Positions 42,923 to 50,827 of a stretch of 64,000 bases of DNA are shown here, piece by piece. This DNA is from SMWD01 sp964629475. Its GTDB lineage: Bacteria > Pseudomonadota > Gammaproteobacteria > Steroidobacterales > GCA-2729495. Location: assembly GCA_964629475.1 (NCBI GenBank), contig CAZVQW010000002.1:1-64000 (forward strand), written 5' to 3'. The number at the start of each line of letters is the position of its first letter. The stretch's first letter is position 1. The notes beneath the pieces are model-generated. The model saw only the letters and a list, made by a program, of their open reading frames with translations. It searched no databases and had not been told where the DNA came from. Made by a program: the position numbers and the translations under genes.

Positions 42923-43105
42923 TAGTTTGGGGCCATNNNNNNNNNNNNNNNNNNNNNNNNNNNNNNNNNNNNNNNNNNNNNNNNNNNNNNNNNNNNNNNN
43001 NNNNNNNNNNNNNNNNNNNNNNNNNNNNNNNNNNNNGCCATTAGTTTGGGGCCATCAGTATGGGGCTATTAGTTCGAGCCTATTAGTTCGGGGCCGTTAG
43101 TCGAG
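42918..43105 (-). repeat. 14-bp minisatellite interrupted by an assembly gap
   Basis: Units of the form GCCATTAGTTTGGG repeat with few changes from 43037 to 43105 (about five units), and one more unit lies at 42918-42936. The 19 bases on each side of the gap are identical (GCCATTAGTTTGGGGCCAT). The array spans from the last codons of arsC to the start codon of wrbA. The gap (42937-43036, 100 N) is probably a scaffold placeholder of unknown true length. Confidence 0.85.
42937..43036. other. Assembly gap (100 N)
   Basis: Exactly 100 undetermined bases. The size is a conventional placeholder. Flanking sequences are copies of the same tandem unit, so the break was most likely caused by the repeat. 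The linkage of wrbA and arsC depends on scaffolding. Confidence 0.95.
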
Positions 43106-43447
43106 AATTTCCAGAACGGACTCTGGCGGTCGGCCGATACGCGCCTGCTCGCCGTTAATGACAATCGGTCTTTGCAGCACGCAAATGTTTGCCGCAAGCC
43201 ACTTAAATTGCTCGGTTTTATCCATGCCATCGATTTCAGTCCGGGCGGTTTTGTATACGTCTTCATTTGTACGCATGATCCCGACGGGTTCTGCGCCCAG
43301 CTTGCTGGTGATATTTTCGAGCGTGGCAGCGTCGGGCGAGTTCTCCAGATAGTCGATAATTTCTGGTTCCAGGCCCCTGGAAGTCAATATTTCAAGGGTT
43401 TGCCTGGATTTTGAGCAGCGCGGATTGTGGTAGATGGAAAGGGTCAT
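43097..43447 (-). CDS. arsC: ArsC-family arsenate reductase (glutaredoxin-linked type)
   Basis: The 116-residue thioredoxin-fold protein starts with TLSIYHNPRCSKSRQTLEIL, where the single catalytic Cys lies in CSKSR, and has the anion-binding arginine in LQRPIVI. It could reduce arsenate with glutathione/glutaredoxin. No arsR or arsB is nearby, so a general ArsC-like role is also possible. The stop codon lies inside the first unit of the 14-bp tandem repeat. Confidence 0.88.
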   Translation of the reverse strand: MTLSIYHNPRCSKSRQTLEILTSRGLEPEIIDYLENSPDAATLENITSKLGAEPVGIMRTNEDVYKTARTEIDGMDKTEQFKWLAANICVLQRPIVINGEQARIGRPPESVLEILD

Positions 43448-43588
43448 GGCTTATCGGTCCATTCTCACTGAATACACTTACATTGTATGCCGATCTTGAC
43501 GCCGGCAGCGACTGGTCGCAGACTTGTTGTTTGTGGCTCGACTATTGATGATATTGAGGACTTTCCGGAGACCTCGGTCAAACGCAGC

Positions 43589-43918
43589 ATGAATTTTTCG
43601 ATTCTTTCCGCAACTGCCAAGTGGCTCTGCCTGACGATGCTCATCGGGGTTCTGGCTGGTTGTGCAACGGCGCCGCCGGTACAGGAAATGAGCGATGCCC
43701 GTCAGGCAATCGCTGCGGCGAAGGAAGCGGGTGCAGAGCAACTGGCTGTCGATCAACTGGGCCTGGCCGAAGGCCTGCTGCAGGATGCCGAAGAATTTCT
43801 CGTCGTCGGCACATCGAATGCCTACTGGCAGGCAAAGAAAGCGGCGGTAGGTGCGAAAGAAATGGCTTTCGAGGCACTGTTGACGAGTCGCAACACCAAA
43901 ACCCCGCCGCTTGAATGA
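43589..43918 (+). CDS. Small lipoprotein, DUF4398-like
   Basis: The 109-residue protein has a signal peptide with lipobox VLAGC, then a mature helical domain starting APPVQEMSDARQAIAAAKEA. The rest is alanine-rich heptad-like helix. It resembles DUF4398 lipoproteins found next to OmpA-like genes, but no such partner is here. It would be anchored to the outer membrane, since no Asp follows the lipid-bearing Cys. The ATG at 43589 is chosen because it starts the signal peptide; the frame is open farther upstream without one. Confidence 0.75.
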   Translation: MNFSILSATAKWLCLTMLIGVLAGCATAPPVQEMSDARQAIAAAKEAGAEQLAVDQLGLAEGLLQDAEEFLVVGTSNAYWQAKKAAVGAKEMAFEALLTSRNTKTPPLE

Positions 43919-43923
43919 CTTGC

Positions 43924-43992
43924 CTGTGGGAGCGGCTTTAGCCGCGATTGGCCACACTACTGAATTCAATCGCGGCTAAAGCCGCTCCCACA
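43924..43992. repeat. REP-like inverted repeat, copy 3
   Basis: CTGTGGGAGCGGCTTTAGCC and its exact inverse GGCTAAAGCCGCTCCCACA enclose 25 bases containing TGAATTCA. It begins 5 bases after the stop of the lipoprotein gene. With the diverged copy at 44328 it brackets the acylphosphatase gene. Confidence 0.88.
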
Positions 43993-44021
43993 ACAATTGA
44001 CAGATTCTTATAATTGAATTC

Positions 44022-44309
44022 ATGCCCACCGATATTGTTTGCAAACGCTTCATCGTTTCCGGTCGTGTGCAGGGTGTATTTTTTCGCGCCAGTACGGCTC
44101 GCGAGGCAGGACGTCTAGGTTTGTCCGGTTCGGCAACGAACCTGCCGGACGGTCGGGTAGAAGTCGTAGCCAGTGGCATGGACAGCAAGCTCGATGAGCT
44201 TGCTCGCTGGCTTGCCTCCGGGCCGCGGATGGCCCGGGTTACCGGTGTCGCTGTGCAGAATACGGACCCGGATGACTGGCCCGAAGGTGGCGGATTCGAT
44301 ATTGGCTAG
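44022..44309 (+). CDS. acyP: Acylphosphatase
   Basis: The 95-residue protein hydrolyses acyl phosphates such as acetyl phosphate or carbamoyl phosphate. The catalytic Arg lies in SGRVQGVFFR and the catalytic Asn in ATNLPDGRVEV, both fully conserved. The length is that of the family. It stands alone between two copies of the REP-like hairpin. There is no clear Shine-Dalgarno sequence (TTATAATTGAATTC before the ATG). Confidence 0.93.
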   Translation: MPTDIVCKRFIVSGRVQGVFFRASTAREAGRLGLSGSATNLPDGRVEVVASGMDSKLDELARWLASGPRMARVTGVAVQNTDPDDWPEGGGFDIG

Positions 44310-44327
44310 TGTGGCACGACGTCATTC

Positions 44328-44395
44328 GCAGGAGCGGCTTCCAGCCGCGATAGCAAGCCACCAGAGATTCATCGTGGCTGGGAGCCACTCCTTCG
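44328..44395. repeat. REP-like inverted repeat, diverged copy 4
   Basis: CGCAGGAGCGGCTTCCAGCC and its near inverse GGCTGGGAGCCACTCCTTCG share the plan of the other three copies, with several base changes that keep the pairing of GGCTTCCAGCC with GGCTGGGAGCC. Compensating changes suggest an old copy or a subfamily. Confidence 0.7.
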
Positions 44396-44415
44396 GCAGA
44401 GTTCCCGGCGTGGTG

Positions 44416-45018
44416 TTACTGCTTAAACCAGCGTGAACGTAGTCGGTTCAGGACTTTCTCGGGGTATTTCCTGCTGCCGAGACTGCCGTTGTAGCGAGCC
44501 AGTGCACGTGTCCAGTCGCCACTTTCCATATCGAAGTAATACTTCAGGATTGTGCAGCCCATGCGCAGATTTGTGCCGACCTCGATGAGCCGGTCACCCG
44601 GCTGGCCGATTTCATCGAGCCAGAATGGCATGACCTGCATCAGGCCCTGGGCGCCGGCGCTGGATACGGCATAAGCGTCGAATGCGCTTTCTATATCGAT
44701 GACGGCCAGCACCATCTCCGGGGGGAGGTCCACGCGACTCGCTTCCTGATGTGCGCGTTTGAGAATCAGGACTCTCTCCTGGGGATCGGCAACCTGGTTG
44801 CCGAGGCGTATCGCCATGTCCGTCAGCCATACCTGGGCATCAAACTGGTCAGGAAAACTCGTTGTATCCTGCATCGCATCGCGCAGCCGTTCGCGCAGTA
44901 TCGGGTCGGGGGAGTTCACTGCGCCAGTTGCCGGCATCGTCAGTACACCGGCCAACAAACCGGGTAACGCAATAATGATTGCCGGCAAGTAACGATGCAC
45001 AGTGAGCCGATGCATCAT
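44416..45018 (-). CDS. Lytic transglycosylase-like protein (SLT domain)
   Basis: The 200-residue protein has an N-terminal signal peptide (about 1-33) and a soluble lytic transglycosylase domain. The catalytic Glu is in IDIESAFDAYAVS, followed by GAQGLMQVMPFW and the ALARYNGSLG element. It would cut murein glycan strands in the periplasm. The start overlaps the stop codon of proS (45018-45020), so the two are translationally coupled; proS beside an SLT gene recurs in this class. Confidence 0.9.
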   Translation of the reverse strand: MMHRLTVHRYLPAIIIALPGLLAGVLTMPATGAVNSPDPILRERLRDAMQDTTSFPDQFDAQVWLTDMAIRLGNQVADPQERVLILKRAHQEASRVDLPPEMVLAVIDIESAFDAYAVSSAGAQGLMQVMPFWLDEIGQPGDRLIEVGTNLRMGCTILKYYFDMESGDWTRALARYNGSLGSRKYPEKVLNRLRSRWFKQ

Positions 45019-46730
45019 CAGCCTCGCGCGAGTCTTTCCTGCAGAAAACCAACGATGTCACCGATGGCCAGCTTTGTTTCTTCGCCGGTTTTACGATGTC
45101 GATACTCGATGTTGCCGTCACGCAGGCCGCGTTCACCGATAACGATCCGGTGTGGGATGCCGAGCAGGTCGGCATCGGCAAATTTCACGCCCGGTCGTGC
45201 GTCACGGTCATCGAATAAAACTTCGATATTCGCCGCTTCCAGTTCCGTCAACAGGGTTTCGGCTGCTGCACTGACCGCGGGTGCTTTTTTTGGATTCAGG
45301 ATCAATATCGTGACATCGAACGGACTCATCGGTTCGGGCCAGATAATGCCGTTTTCGTCGTAATTCTGTTCGATGGCTGCGGCAACGATGCGGGTGACAC
45401 CGATGCCGTAGCAGCCCATCAGCATGTTGACTTCGCGTCCGTTACTATCGAGTACGTTGGCATTCATACTCCGACTGTACTTATCACCCAGTTGAAAAAT
45501 GTGACCGACTTCAACTCCCCGGACAATCGATAGCAACCCGCCACCATCCGGGCTCGGGTCATCGGCAACGACATTGCGGATATCGACTCTCTGCGGCTCG
45601 GGAAGGTCGCGACCCCAATTGACGCCGGTCAGGTGTTCGTCGACCTGGTTTGCGCCACAGACGAAGTCTGCAGCGTGAGCAGCGCTGTAATCGGCATACA
45701 CCGGAATCGTCAGGCCGAGCGGTCCGACGAAGCCCGGTGGGCAGCCGGCGGCGGCCTCGACACGTTCAGGTGTCGCCATTTGCAGCGGCGCCGCAACACC
45801 GCTGAGCTTTTCCGCTTTGATTGCGTTCAATTCGTGATCACCGCGCACAACGAGAGCGACGAGCCCGCCGTCGTTACCCTCGACGATCAGTGTTTTCAGG
45901 CATTGAGCAGGCTCGATTGACAGAAAACCGGCAATCTCATCGATAGTTCGCATCGACGGTGTCTGCACCGTGGTGAGATCGGCTGTTGCGGTCGGTCGTG
46001 GTTCCGCGGGTTCAAGCGCCGGCGCGAGTTCGACATTCGCGGCAAATCCATCGGCTTCACAATAGGCAATGGCATCTTCACCCGAATCGGCGAGTACATG
46101 AAACTCCTGTGATCGCGCACCACCGATTTCGCCACTGTCGGCTTCGACCGGGCGAAAGTGCAATCCGAGTCGAGTGAAGATGCGCGAATAAGCATCAGCC
46201 ATGCGCGCATAAGTTTCTTCGAGTGAAGCCTCGTCGATATGGAACGAGTACGCATCTTTCATGATGAACTCGCGTGCGCGCATGACGCCGAACCTGGGGC
46301 GAATTTCGTCACGGAATTTTGTCTGAATCTGATAATAATTCACCGGTAGCTGGCGATAGCTTCTGAGCTCGCGGCGGGCGATATCGGTGATGACTTCTTC
46401 GTGTGTCGGGCCATAACAGAATGCGCGATCGTGTCGGTCATGCATTCGCAGCAGCAGGTTCCCGTAGCGATCCCAGCGGCCGGACTCCTGCCACAGTTCC
46501 GCCGGTTGTACTGTGGGCATCAGTAGTTCGAATGCACCGGCACGATCCATTTCCTCGCGGATGACCGTTTCGACTTTACGCAGTACGCGTAATCCGATCG
46601 GTAGCCATGTAAACAGGCCCGATGCGAGGCGGCGTATCAAGCTGGCGCGCAGCATCAGCTGGTGGCTGATGATTTCTGCCTCGGCGGGCGTTTCTTTGAA
46701 AGTAGTCAGGGGTAGTTGGCTGAGTCGCAT
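45018..46730 (-). CDS. proS: Prolyl-tRNA synthetase, bacterial type
   Basis: The 570-residue class II synthetase has motif 1/2 regions (WLPIGLRVLRKVE, FCYGPTHEEVITDIARRELR) and the YbaK-like editing insertion at about 225-385 with FLSIEPAQCLKTLIV. The C-terminal anticodon-binding domain has ILNPKKAPAV. This is the E. coli-type architecture. The gene is followed directly by the lytic transglycosylase gene. Confidence 0.97.
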   Translation of the reverse strand: MRLSQLPLTTFKETPAEAEIISHQLMLRASLIRRLASGLFTWLPIGLRVLRKVETVIREEMDRAGAFELLMPTVQPAELWQESGRWDRYGNLLLRMHDRHDRAFCYGPTHEEVITDIARRELRSYRQLPVNYYQIQTKFRDEIRPRFGVMRAREFIMKDAYSFHIDEASLEETYARMADAYSRIFTRLGLHFRPVEADSGEIGGARSQEFHVLADSGEDAIAYCEADGFAANVELAPALEPAEPRPTATADLTTVQTPSMRTIDEIAGFLSIEPAQCLKTLIVEGNDGGLVALVVRGDHELNAIKAEKLSGVAAPLQMATPERVEAAAGCPPGFVGPLGLTIPVYADYSAAHAADFVCGANQVDEHLTGVNWGRDLPEPQRVDIRNVVADDPSPDGGGLLSIVRGVEVGHIFQLGDKYSRSMNANVLDSNGREVNMLMGCYGIGVTRIVAAAIEQNYDENGIIWPEPMSPFDVTILILNPKKAPAVSAAAETLLTELEAANIEVLFDDRDARPGVKFADADLLGIPHRIVIGERGLRDGNIEYRHRKTGEETKLAIGDIVGFLQERLARG

Positions 46731-46854
46731 GGGTATTTATTTTTCCGTCGATGTTCTGTCAGTGTGGGTCGCAGGCCGAAACCGTGCTCATTCTATCCAG
46801 TTTGTCAGGCCGGGTCAGGTTGACGATATAACCCGTGAGGGTTAGTTTTCCCGC

Positions 46855-47481
46855 GTGGTTGCGCATCGACGATCTATGCTTGCACGTGAAGGATGGCCAT
46901 GGCTGACCGGGCTGGCGATCTGCGGAGTTCTGGTCGCCTGGTATTGGGGGTGGCTGTGGGCAGGTCCGGTCGCCGTGCTGTGTCTTTTATCGTTTCTGCT
47001 GTTTCGTGATCCCGCCCGCAACATACCGCCGCTGCCGCTTGCAGTCGTCGCGCCGGTCGACGGGCGTATTACGGAAGTGACGCGTCATATTGGCGACGCG
47101 CTCCCGGGTGAGTGGCAGAAGATTTCGATCAAGACCAATCCCTTTGGTGCCTATACCGTCAGGTCACCGATCGAAGGGACTATTCTTGACGTTCGCGACG
47201 AACTGAAAAATTCAAACCAGGTGAGCACACTGCGTGGACTGTGGGTACGCAGCGAGGAACAGGACGATGTCGTGCTGTTGTTTCCGAGCCGTGGCTTCGG
47301 GTTCGCGCCACGGGCTTTCGTCCGTTACGGGGAGCGAGTCGGGCAGGGGCAAAGATTTGCCTACCTGCGCCTTGCCACGCGTGCTGAAGTCTATCTGCCG
47401 CCGACCGCCAGCATCAGTATGCGAGAGGGCGATCGTGTCCAGGCGGGAACTGCCGTTCTGGCTGAATTAACACCTGAATAA
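46855..47481 (+). CDS. Phosphatidylserine decarboxylase-like protein without catalytic serine
   Basis: The 208-residue protein follows the short (type II) Psd plan: two N-terminal helices, FRDPARNIPPLP, VVAPVDGRITEV, then a C-terminal beta domain. In active enzymes GS before RVDVYLP is self-cleaved to give the pyruvoyl group; here the aligned sequence is RLATRAEVYLPP, so Ala174-Thr175 replace Gly-Ser. The catalytic His (FDVHVNR) is also replaced (FGAYTVR, Tyr100). The Asp of PVDG is kept. It is unlikely to be a decarboxylase as encoded. It sits just before pssA on the same strand. The GTG at 46855 is assumed as start; the ATG at 46876 is an alternative. Confidence 0.75.
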   Translation: MVAHRRSMLAREGWPWLTGLAICGVLVAWYWGWLWAGPVAVLCLLSFLLFRDPARNIPPLPLAVVAPVDGRITEVTRHIGDALPGEWQKISIKTNPFGAYTVRSPIEGTILDVRDELKNSNQVSTLRGLWVRSEEQDDVVLLFPSRGFGFAPRAFVRYGERVGQGQRFAYLRLATRAEVYLPPTASISMREGDRVQAGTAVLAELTPE

Positions 47482-47581
47482 GCCCCGCAAAGGCGCAAAA
47501 ATAAACGATCTGTCGCGCGCCTGGCGCGTGTTTTCAGTGGCTTACCGTGGCACACTGTCGGCTGCAACGGAAAGAAATAAA

Positions 47582-48382
47582 GTGTCGACAGAAGACTCAC
47601 AAAGCAAATTTCGCGTCGCGGGCCATAAAGGAATCTACCTGTTCCCCAATCTTGTGACGACCGGTGTCCTGTTCGCCGGCTTTTACGGCATCGTGGCCGC
47701 GATTGACGGAAATTTCCCGCGCAGCGCTGTGGCGCTGTTTATTGCCATGGTGCTTGATGGGCTCGATGGCCGGCTGGCCCGGATGACCGGCACCCAATCG
47801 GATTTTGGCAAGGAATTCGACAGCCTGTCGGACCTCGTTGCATTCGGCGTCGCGCCTGCAATCATCGTCTACCAGTGGGGCCTGAACGGGCTCGTGGAAT
47901 ATGGCTGGTTGTGGGGCAAGCTGGGCTGGCTCGCCGCATTCCTGTACGCCGTATCGGCCGCTCTGCGGCTTGCGCGATTCAACATCATGCCCGAAAGCGA
48001 CGACAAACGTTTTTTCGAAGGACTGCCGAGTCCTTCGGCAGCGGCGCTCGTGACTTTCATGGTCTGGCTCGGCACCGAGCTGGGCTGGTCCGGAGGCGGC
48101 GCACTTGCTTTTGCTACCGCGATTACGGTAATTGCCGGCGGGTTAATGGTTTCTCATCTGCATTTCTATAGCTTCAAGGAAGCCAGCCCGGACCGCCGCA
48201 TCTCATTCACCTATATGCTCGCGATTCCGCTGACGCTCGTGTTGATTTTTCTTAATCCGCCGACGGTGTTATTTACGATGGCGGCCGGTTATGCGATTTC
48301 CGGTCCCATCGTGTCCTGGCGTATTTGGCGTCAACAGGCAGATGACAAGCGGGACGGGGATGAGGGTGAATCGCATACTTAA
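47582..48382 (+). CDS. pssA: CDP-diacylglycerol-serine O-phosphatidyltransferase
   Basis: The 266-residue membrane protein makes phosphatidylserine from CDP-diacylglycerol and serine. It has the CDP-alcohol transferase signature in LDGLDGRLARMTGTQ and GKEFDSLSD, after KGIYLFPNLVTTG. About eight membrane helices are visible, as in the type II (Bacillus-type) enzyme, not the E. coli one. The start is GTG at 47582, seven bases after GGAAAG. An upstream in-frame GTG at 47528 is less likely. Gap to the psd-like gene: 100 bases. Confidence 0.92.
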   Translation: MSTEDSQSKFRVAGHKGIYLFPNLVTTGVLFAGFYGIVAAIDGNFPRSAVALFIAMVLDGLDGRLARMTGTQSDFGKEFDSLSDLVAFGVAPAIIVYQWGLNGLVEYGWLWGKLGWLAAFLYAVSAALRLARFNIMPESDDKRFFEGLPSPSAAALVTFMVWLGTELGWSGGGALAFATAITVIAGGLMVSHLHFYSFKEASPDRRISFTYMLAIPLTLVLIFLNPPTVLFTMAAGYAISGPIVSWRIWRQQADDKRDGDEGESHT

Positions 48383-48405
48383 GGGCGAACCTGAAAGACG
48401 GTCCA

Positions 48406-49062
48406 ATGGCTGAATTTCCGGGCGTCGAACAACGCCGCATACTCCGCGCGATGGATATTGATGTCTGGCTGCCGCGTGAGGTATCGACCGACAACCCGGA
48501 TTGGTCGGCGCTCAAATCCACTGTGTCGGCTTGTGCGCAATGTTCATTACATCGAACGCGCACGCAAACTGTTTTTGGTGCCGGTGATCCGAATGCGCAA
48601 TGGATGATCGTCGGTGAAGCGCCGGGCGCTGATGAAGATCGCCAGGGTGAGCCATTTGTCGGCAAGGCCGGACAGTTGCTGAACGAGATGTTGCGCGCGG
48701 TCGGATTGAGTCGCGAGCGCGTTTTTATTGCCAATATTTTGAAATGTCGTCCGCCAAATAACCGTGATCCGCATGTTGATGAGGTCGCTGCATGCATTGA
48801 ATTCCTGCGGCAGCAGGTGGCGCTTGTGCAACCTCGTCTGATTATTGCAGTCGGGCGAATTGCCGCCCGGAACCTGCTCGACGAAGATCAGCCTGTCGGT
48901 CATTTGCGGGGACGAGTGCACAGTTTTGGTGAGCAGGGAAATTCAGTTCCGGTCGTCGTGACTTACCATCCAGCGTATTTGCTGCGGAGTCCGGGGCAAA
49001 AACGCAAGGCCTGGGAAGATCTGTGCCTCGCACGCAGCGTTGTCGAGGCGCCCGTCACATGA
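48406..49062 (+). CDS. Uracil-DNA glycosylase, family 4 (4Fe-4S)
   Basis: The 218-residue protein has the family motif A GEAPGADEDRQGEPFVGKAG and motif B HPAYLLRSP. The iron-sulfur ligands are two Cys in CAQCSLHRTR, one in LKCRPPNNRDP and one in AACIEF. It removes uracil from DNA. The TGA overlaps the start of rimI (ATGA, 49059-49062); udg-rimI pairs are common. E. coli-type Ung is a different family and is not in the window. Confidence 0.93.
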   Translation: MAEFPGVEQRRILRAMDIDVWLPREVSTDNPDWSALKSTVSACAQCSLHRTRTQTVFGAGDPNAQWMIVGEAPGADEDRQGEPFVGKAGQLLNEMLRAVGLSRERVFIANILKCRPPNNRDPHVDEVAACIEFLRQQVALVQPRLIIAVGRIAARNLLDEDQPVGHLRGRVHSFGEQGNSVPVVVTYHPAYLLRSPGQKRKAWEDLCLARSVVEAPVT

Positions 49063-49553
49063 TCGCCGTTGCCAAAGATTTGCCGCCGGTCATTCGTACC
49101 ATGCACCAGTCGGATATCCGCGTCGTCACCGCGATTGAAAGTGAAACCTACGATTTTCCGTGGAGCGCCGGAATTTTTCGCGATTGTTTGCTGGCCGGCT
49201 ATACGAACCTCGTACTGGACAGTGACGGCGAAGTCATCGGCTATGGGATCATGTCGGTTGCCGCCGGCGAGGCACACTTGCTTAATATCTGCGTAATTAG
49301 CCAGCTGTACAATCAAGGGCTCGGTGGCCGATTGCTGCGGCATATGATGCGACTGGCAGAAGCAGCATCTGTAGAACGGATTTATCTTGAGGTCAGACCG
49401 TCAAACAAGCTGGCACTTCGTCTCTATGATTCGGCCGGTTTCGAGACACTCGGCGTACGTGAGAATTATTACAAGGCACAGGATGGCAAGGAAGATGCAG
49501 TTGTCCTTGTGTACCATTTTACTGACGCCGACAATGTCGATGCTGGCAGCTGA
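49059..49553 (+). CDS. rimI: Ribosomal protein S18-alanine N-acetyltransferase
   Basis: The 164-residue GNAT acetyltransferase has YDFPWSAGIFRDCLLAGY, the acetyl-CoA loop QLYNQGLGGRLLRHMM and the C-terminal ERIYLEVRPSNKLALRLY, with the RENYYKA segment typical of RimI. It acetylates the N-terminal alanine of ribosomal protein S18. The start at 49059 overlaps the glycosylase stop; farther upstream codons in this frame lie inside that gene. Confidence 0.93.
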   Translation: MIAVAKDLPPVIRTMHQSDIRVVTAIESETYDFPWSAGIFRDCLLAGYTNLVLDSDGEVIGYGIMSVAAGEAHLLNICVISQLYNQGLGGRLLRHMMRLAEAASVERIYLEVRPSNKLALRLYDSAGFETLGVRENYYKAQDGKEDAVVLVYHFTDADNVDAGS

Positions 49554-49570
49554 ATGCACGGAGCCATTAC

Positions 49571-50827
49571 TTGACACGTTATTGGTCGCATCGTTCGGTG
49601 ATCGGCTGGGCGTTATACGATTGGGCAAATTCGGCGTTCGCGTTGACCGTTATAACCGTTTTCTTTCCGGTGTTGCTGGCAGAGTACTGGAGTGAAGGTG
49701 TCGATTCGACGGTAACGACCTTTCGGCTCGGCATGGCCAATGGTGCTGCCAGCCTGATCGTCGCCGTGTCCGCGCCGCTGCTCGGCGCAATCGCCGACCG
49801 GCTGGGTCGACGGAAGGGTCTGCTGTGCATGCTGGCAGCACTCGGTATCGTCATGACCGGTTCGCTGTTTTTCGTGAGTCAGGGGCAGTGGCCGCTTGCC
49901 GTCGCTTGTTACGTGCTGGCATCAGTTGGTTTCGCCGGCGGTAACTCATTGTATGACGCGTTGCTCGTGGATATCACCTCGGCCGATACATTTCACCAGG
50001 TTTCGGCGCTCGGCTTTGGTCTCGGCTATCTCGGCGGTTCACTGCTGTTTGTGTTGAATATCTGGATGGTCTCTAGCCCAACGACATTCGGCCTGGATTC
50101 GGAGATCGAAGCCATTCGTCTCGCCTTCGTGTTGGTCGCAATTTGGTGGACCATTTTTTCTCTCCCGTTGTTGTTATGGGTGCATGATCGTGTGGAACTG
50201 CACGAACGTCGCTTGGTCCTGGATAGCCTCGTGTTACTCGTCGATACGATGCGACAGATCGGACATGACAGGAACCTTGTGCGTTTTCTTCTCGCCTATT
50301 GGTTATACATCGATGGTGTTTACACCATAATCAAAATGGCGGTCGACTTCGGATTGTCGCAGGGTTTGTCGATGCAGGATCTGATTCGTGCAATTCTCCT
50401 GACCAATCTCATCGGATTTCCCTCAGCCTTGTTGTTCGGTCGGCTCGGGCGATCGATCGGTGCCAAGGTCGGCCTGTATATCGGGCTCGGTGTTTATGTT
50501 CTCGTTACGGCCGCTGCGGCACTGATTACAACGGCTGTTGAGTTTTATTTACTCGCTGCCTGTATCGGCCTTGTGCAGGGCGGCGTGCAGAGCCTGAGTC
50601 GTTCACTGTTTGCTCATCTGATTCCAGCTGATCGCAGCGCCGCATTTTTCGGTTTCTACAATATGCTTGGGAAATTTTCAGCTGTTCTCGGGCCGGTTCT
50701 GACCGGTTTCGTCGCACTGACATTTGGCAGTCAGCGACTCGGCATCTTGTCGATTATCTTATTGCTCGGTACCGGACTCGTCTTGCTGATTCGAGTCAAC
50801 CCGCGGTCGGCAGAGCAGTCGGCCTGA
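49571..50827 (+). CDS. MFS transporter, UMF1/Atg22-like family
   Basis: The 418-residue protein has 12 predicted membrane helices. It begins with VIGWALYDWANSAFALTVIT, the mark of the UMF1 (vacuole effluxer Atg22-like) family, and has the MFS loop LGAIADRLGRRKGLL. The substrate is unknown; some members are thought to export amino acids. The start is TTG at 49571, seven bases after CGGAG. Its 3' end overlaps that of the convergent transglutaminase gene by 32 bases. Confidence 0.88.
   Translation: MTRYWSHRSVIGWALYDWANSAFALTVITVFFPVLLAEYWSEGVDSTVTTFRLGMANGAASLIVAVSAPLLGAIADRLGRRKGLLCMLAALGIVMTGSLFFVSQGQWPLAVACYVLASVGFAGGNSLYDALLVDITSADTFHQVSALGFGLGYLGGSLLFVLNIWMVSSPTTFGLDSEIEAIRLAFVLVAIWWTIFSLPLLLWVHDRVELHERRLVLDSLVLLVDTMRQIGHDRNLVRFLLAYWLYIDGVYTIIKMAVDFGLSQGLSMQDLIRAILLTNLIGFPSALLFGRLGRSIGAKVGLYIGLGVYVLVTAAAALITTAVEFYLLAACIGLVQGGVQSLSRSLFAHLIPADRSAAFFGFYNMLGKFSAVLGPVLTGFVALTFGSQRLGILSIILLLGTGLVLLIRVNPRSAEQSA

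Noticed and set aside
42918..43105. Tandem repeat considered as a CRISPR array
   Set aside because: Units of 14 bp follow each other without spacers and no cas genes are present.
43487..43588. Upstream extension of the DUF4398-like lipoprotein to 43487
   Set aside because: The added 34 residues are charged and would bury the signal peptide and lipobox inside the protein; the ATG at 43589 gives a normal lipoprotein.
46513..46845. 110-codon plus-strand frame upstream of the psd-like gene
   Set aside because: Mostly antisense to the proS N-terminus, no motif and no ribosome binding site.
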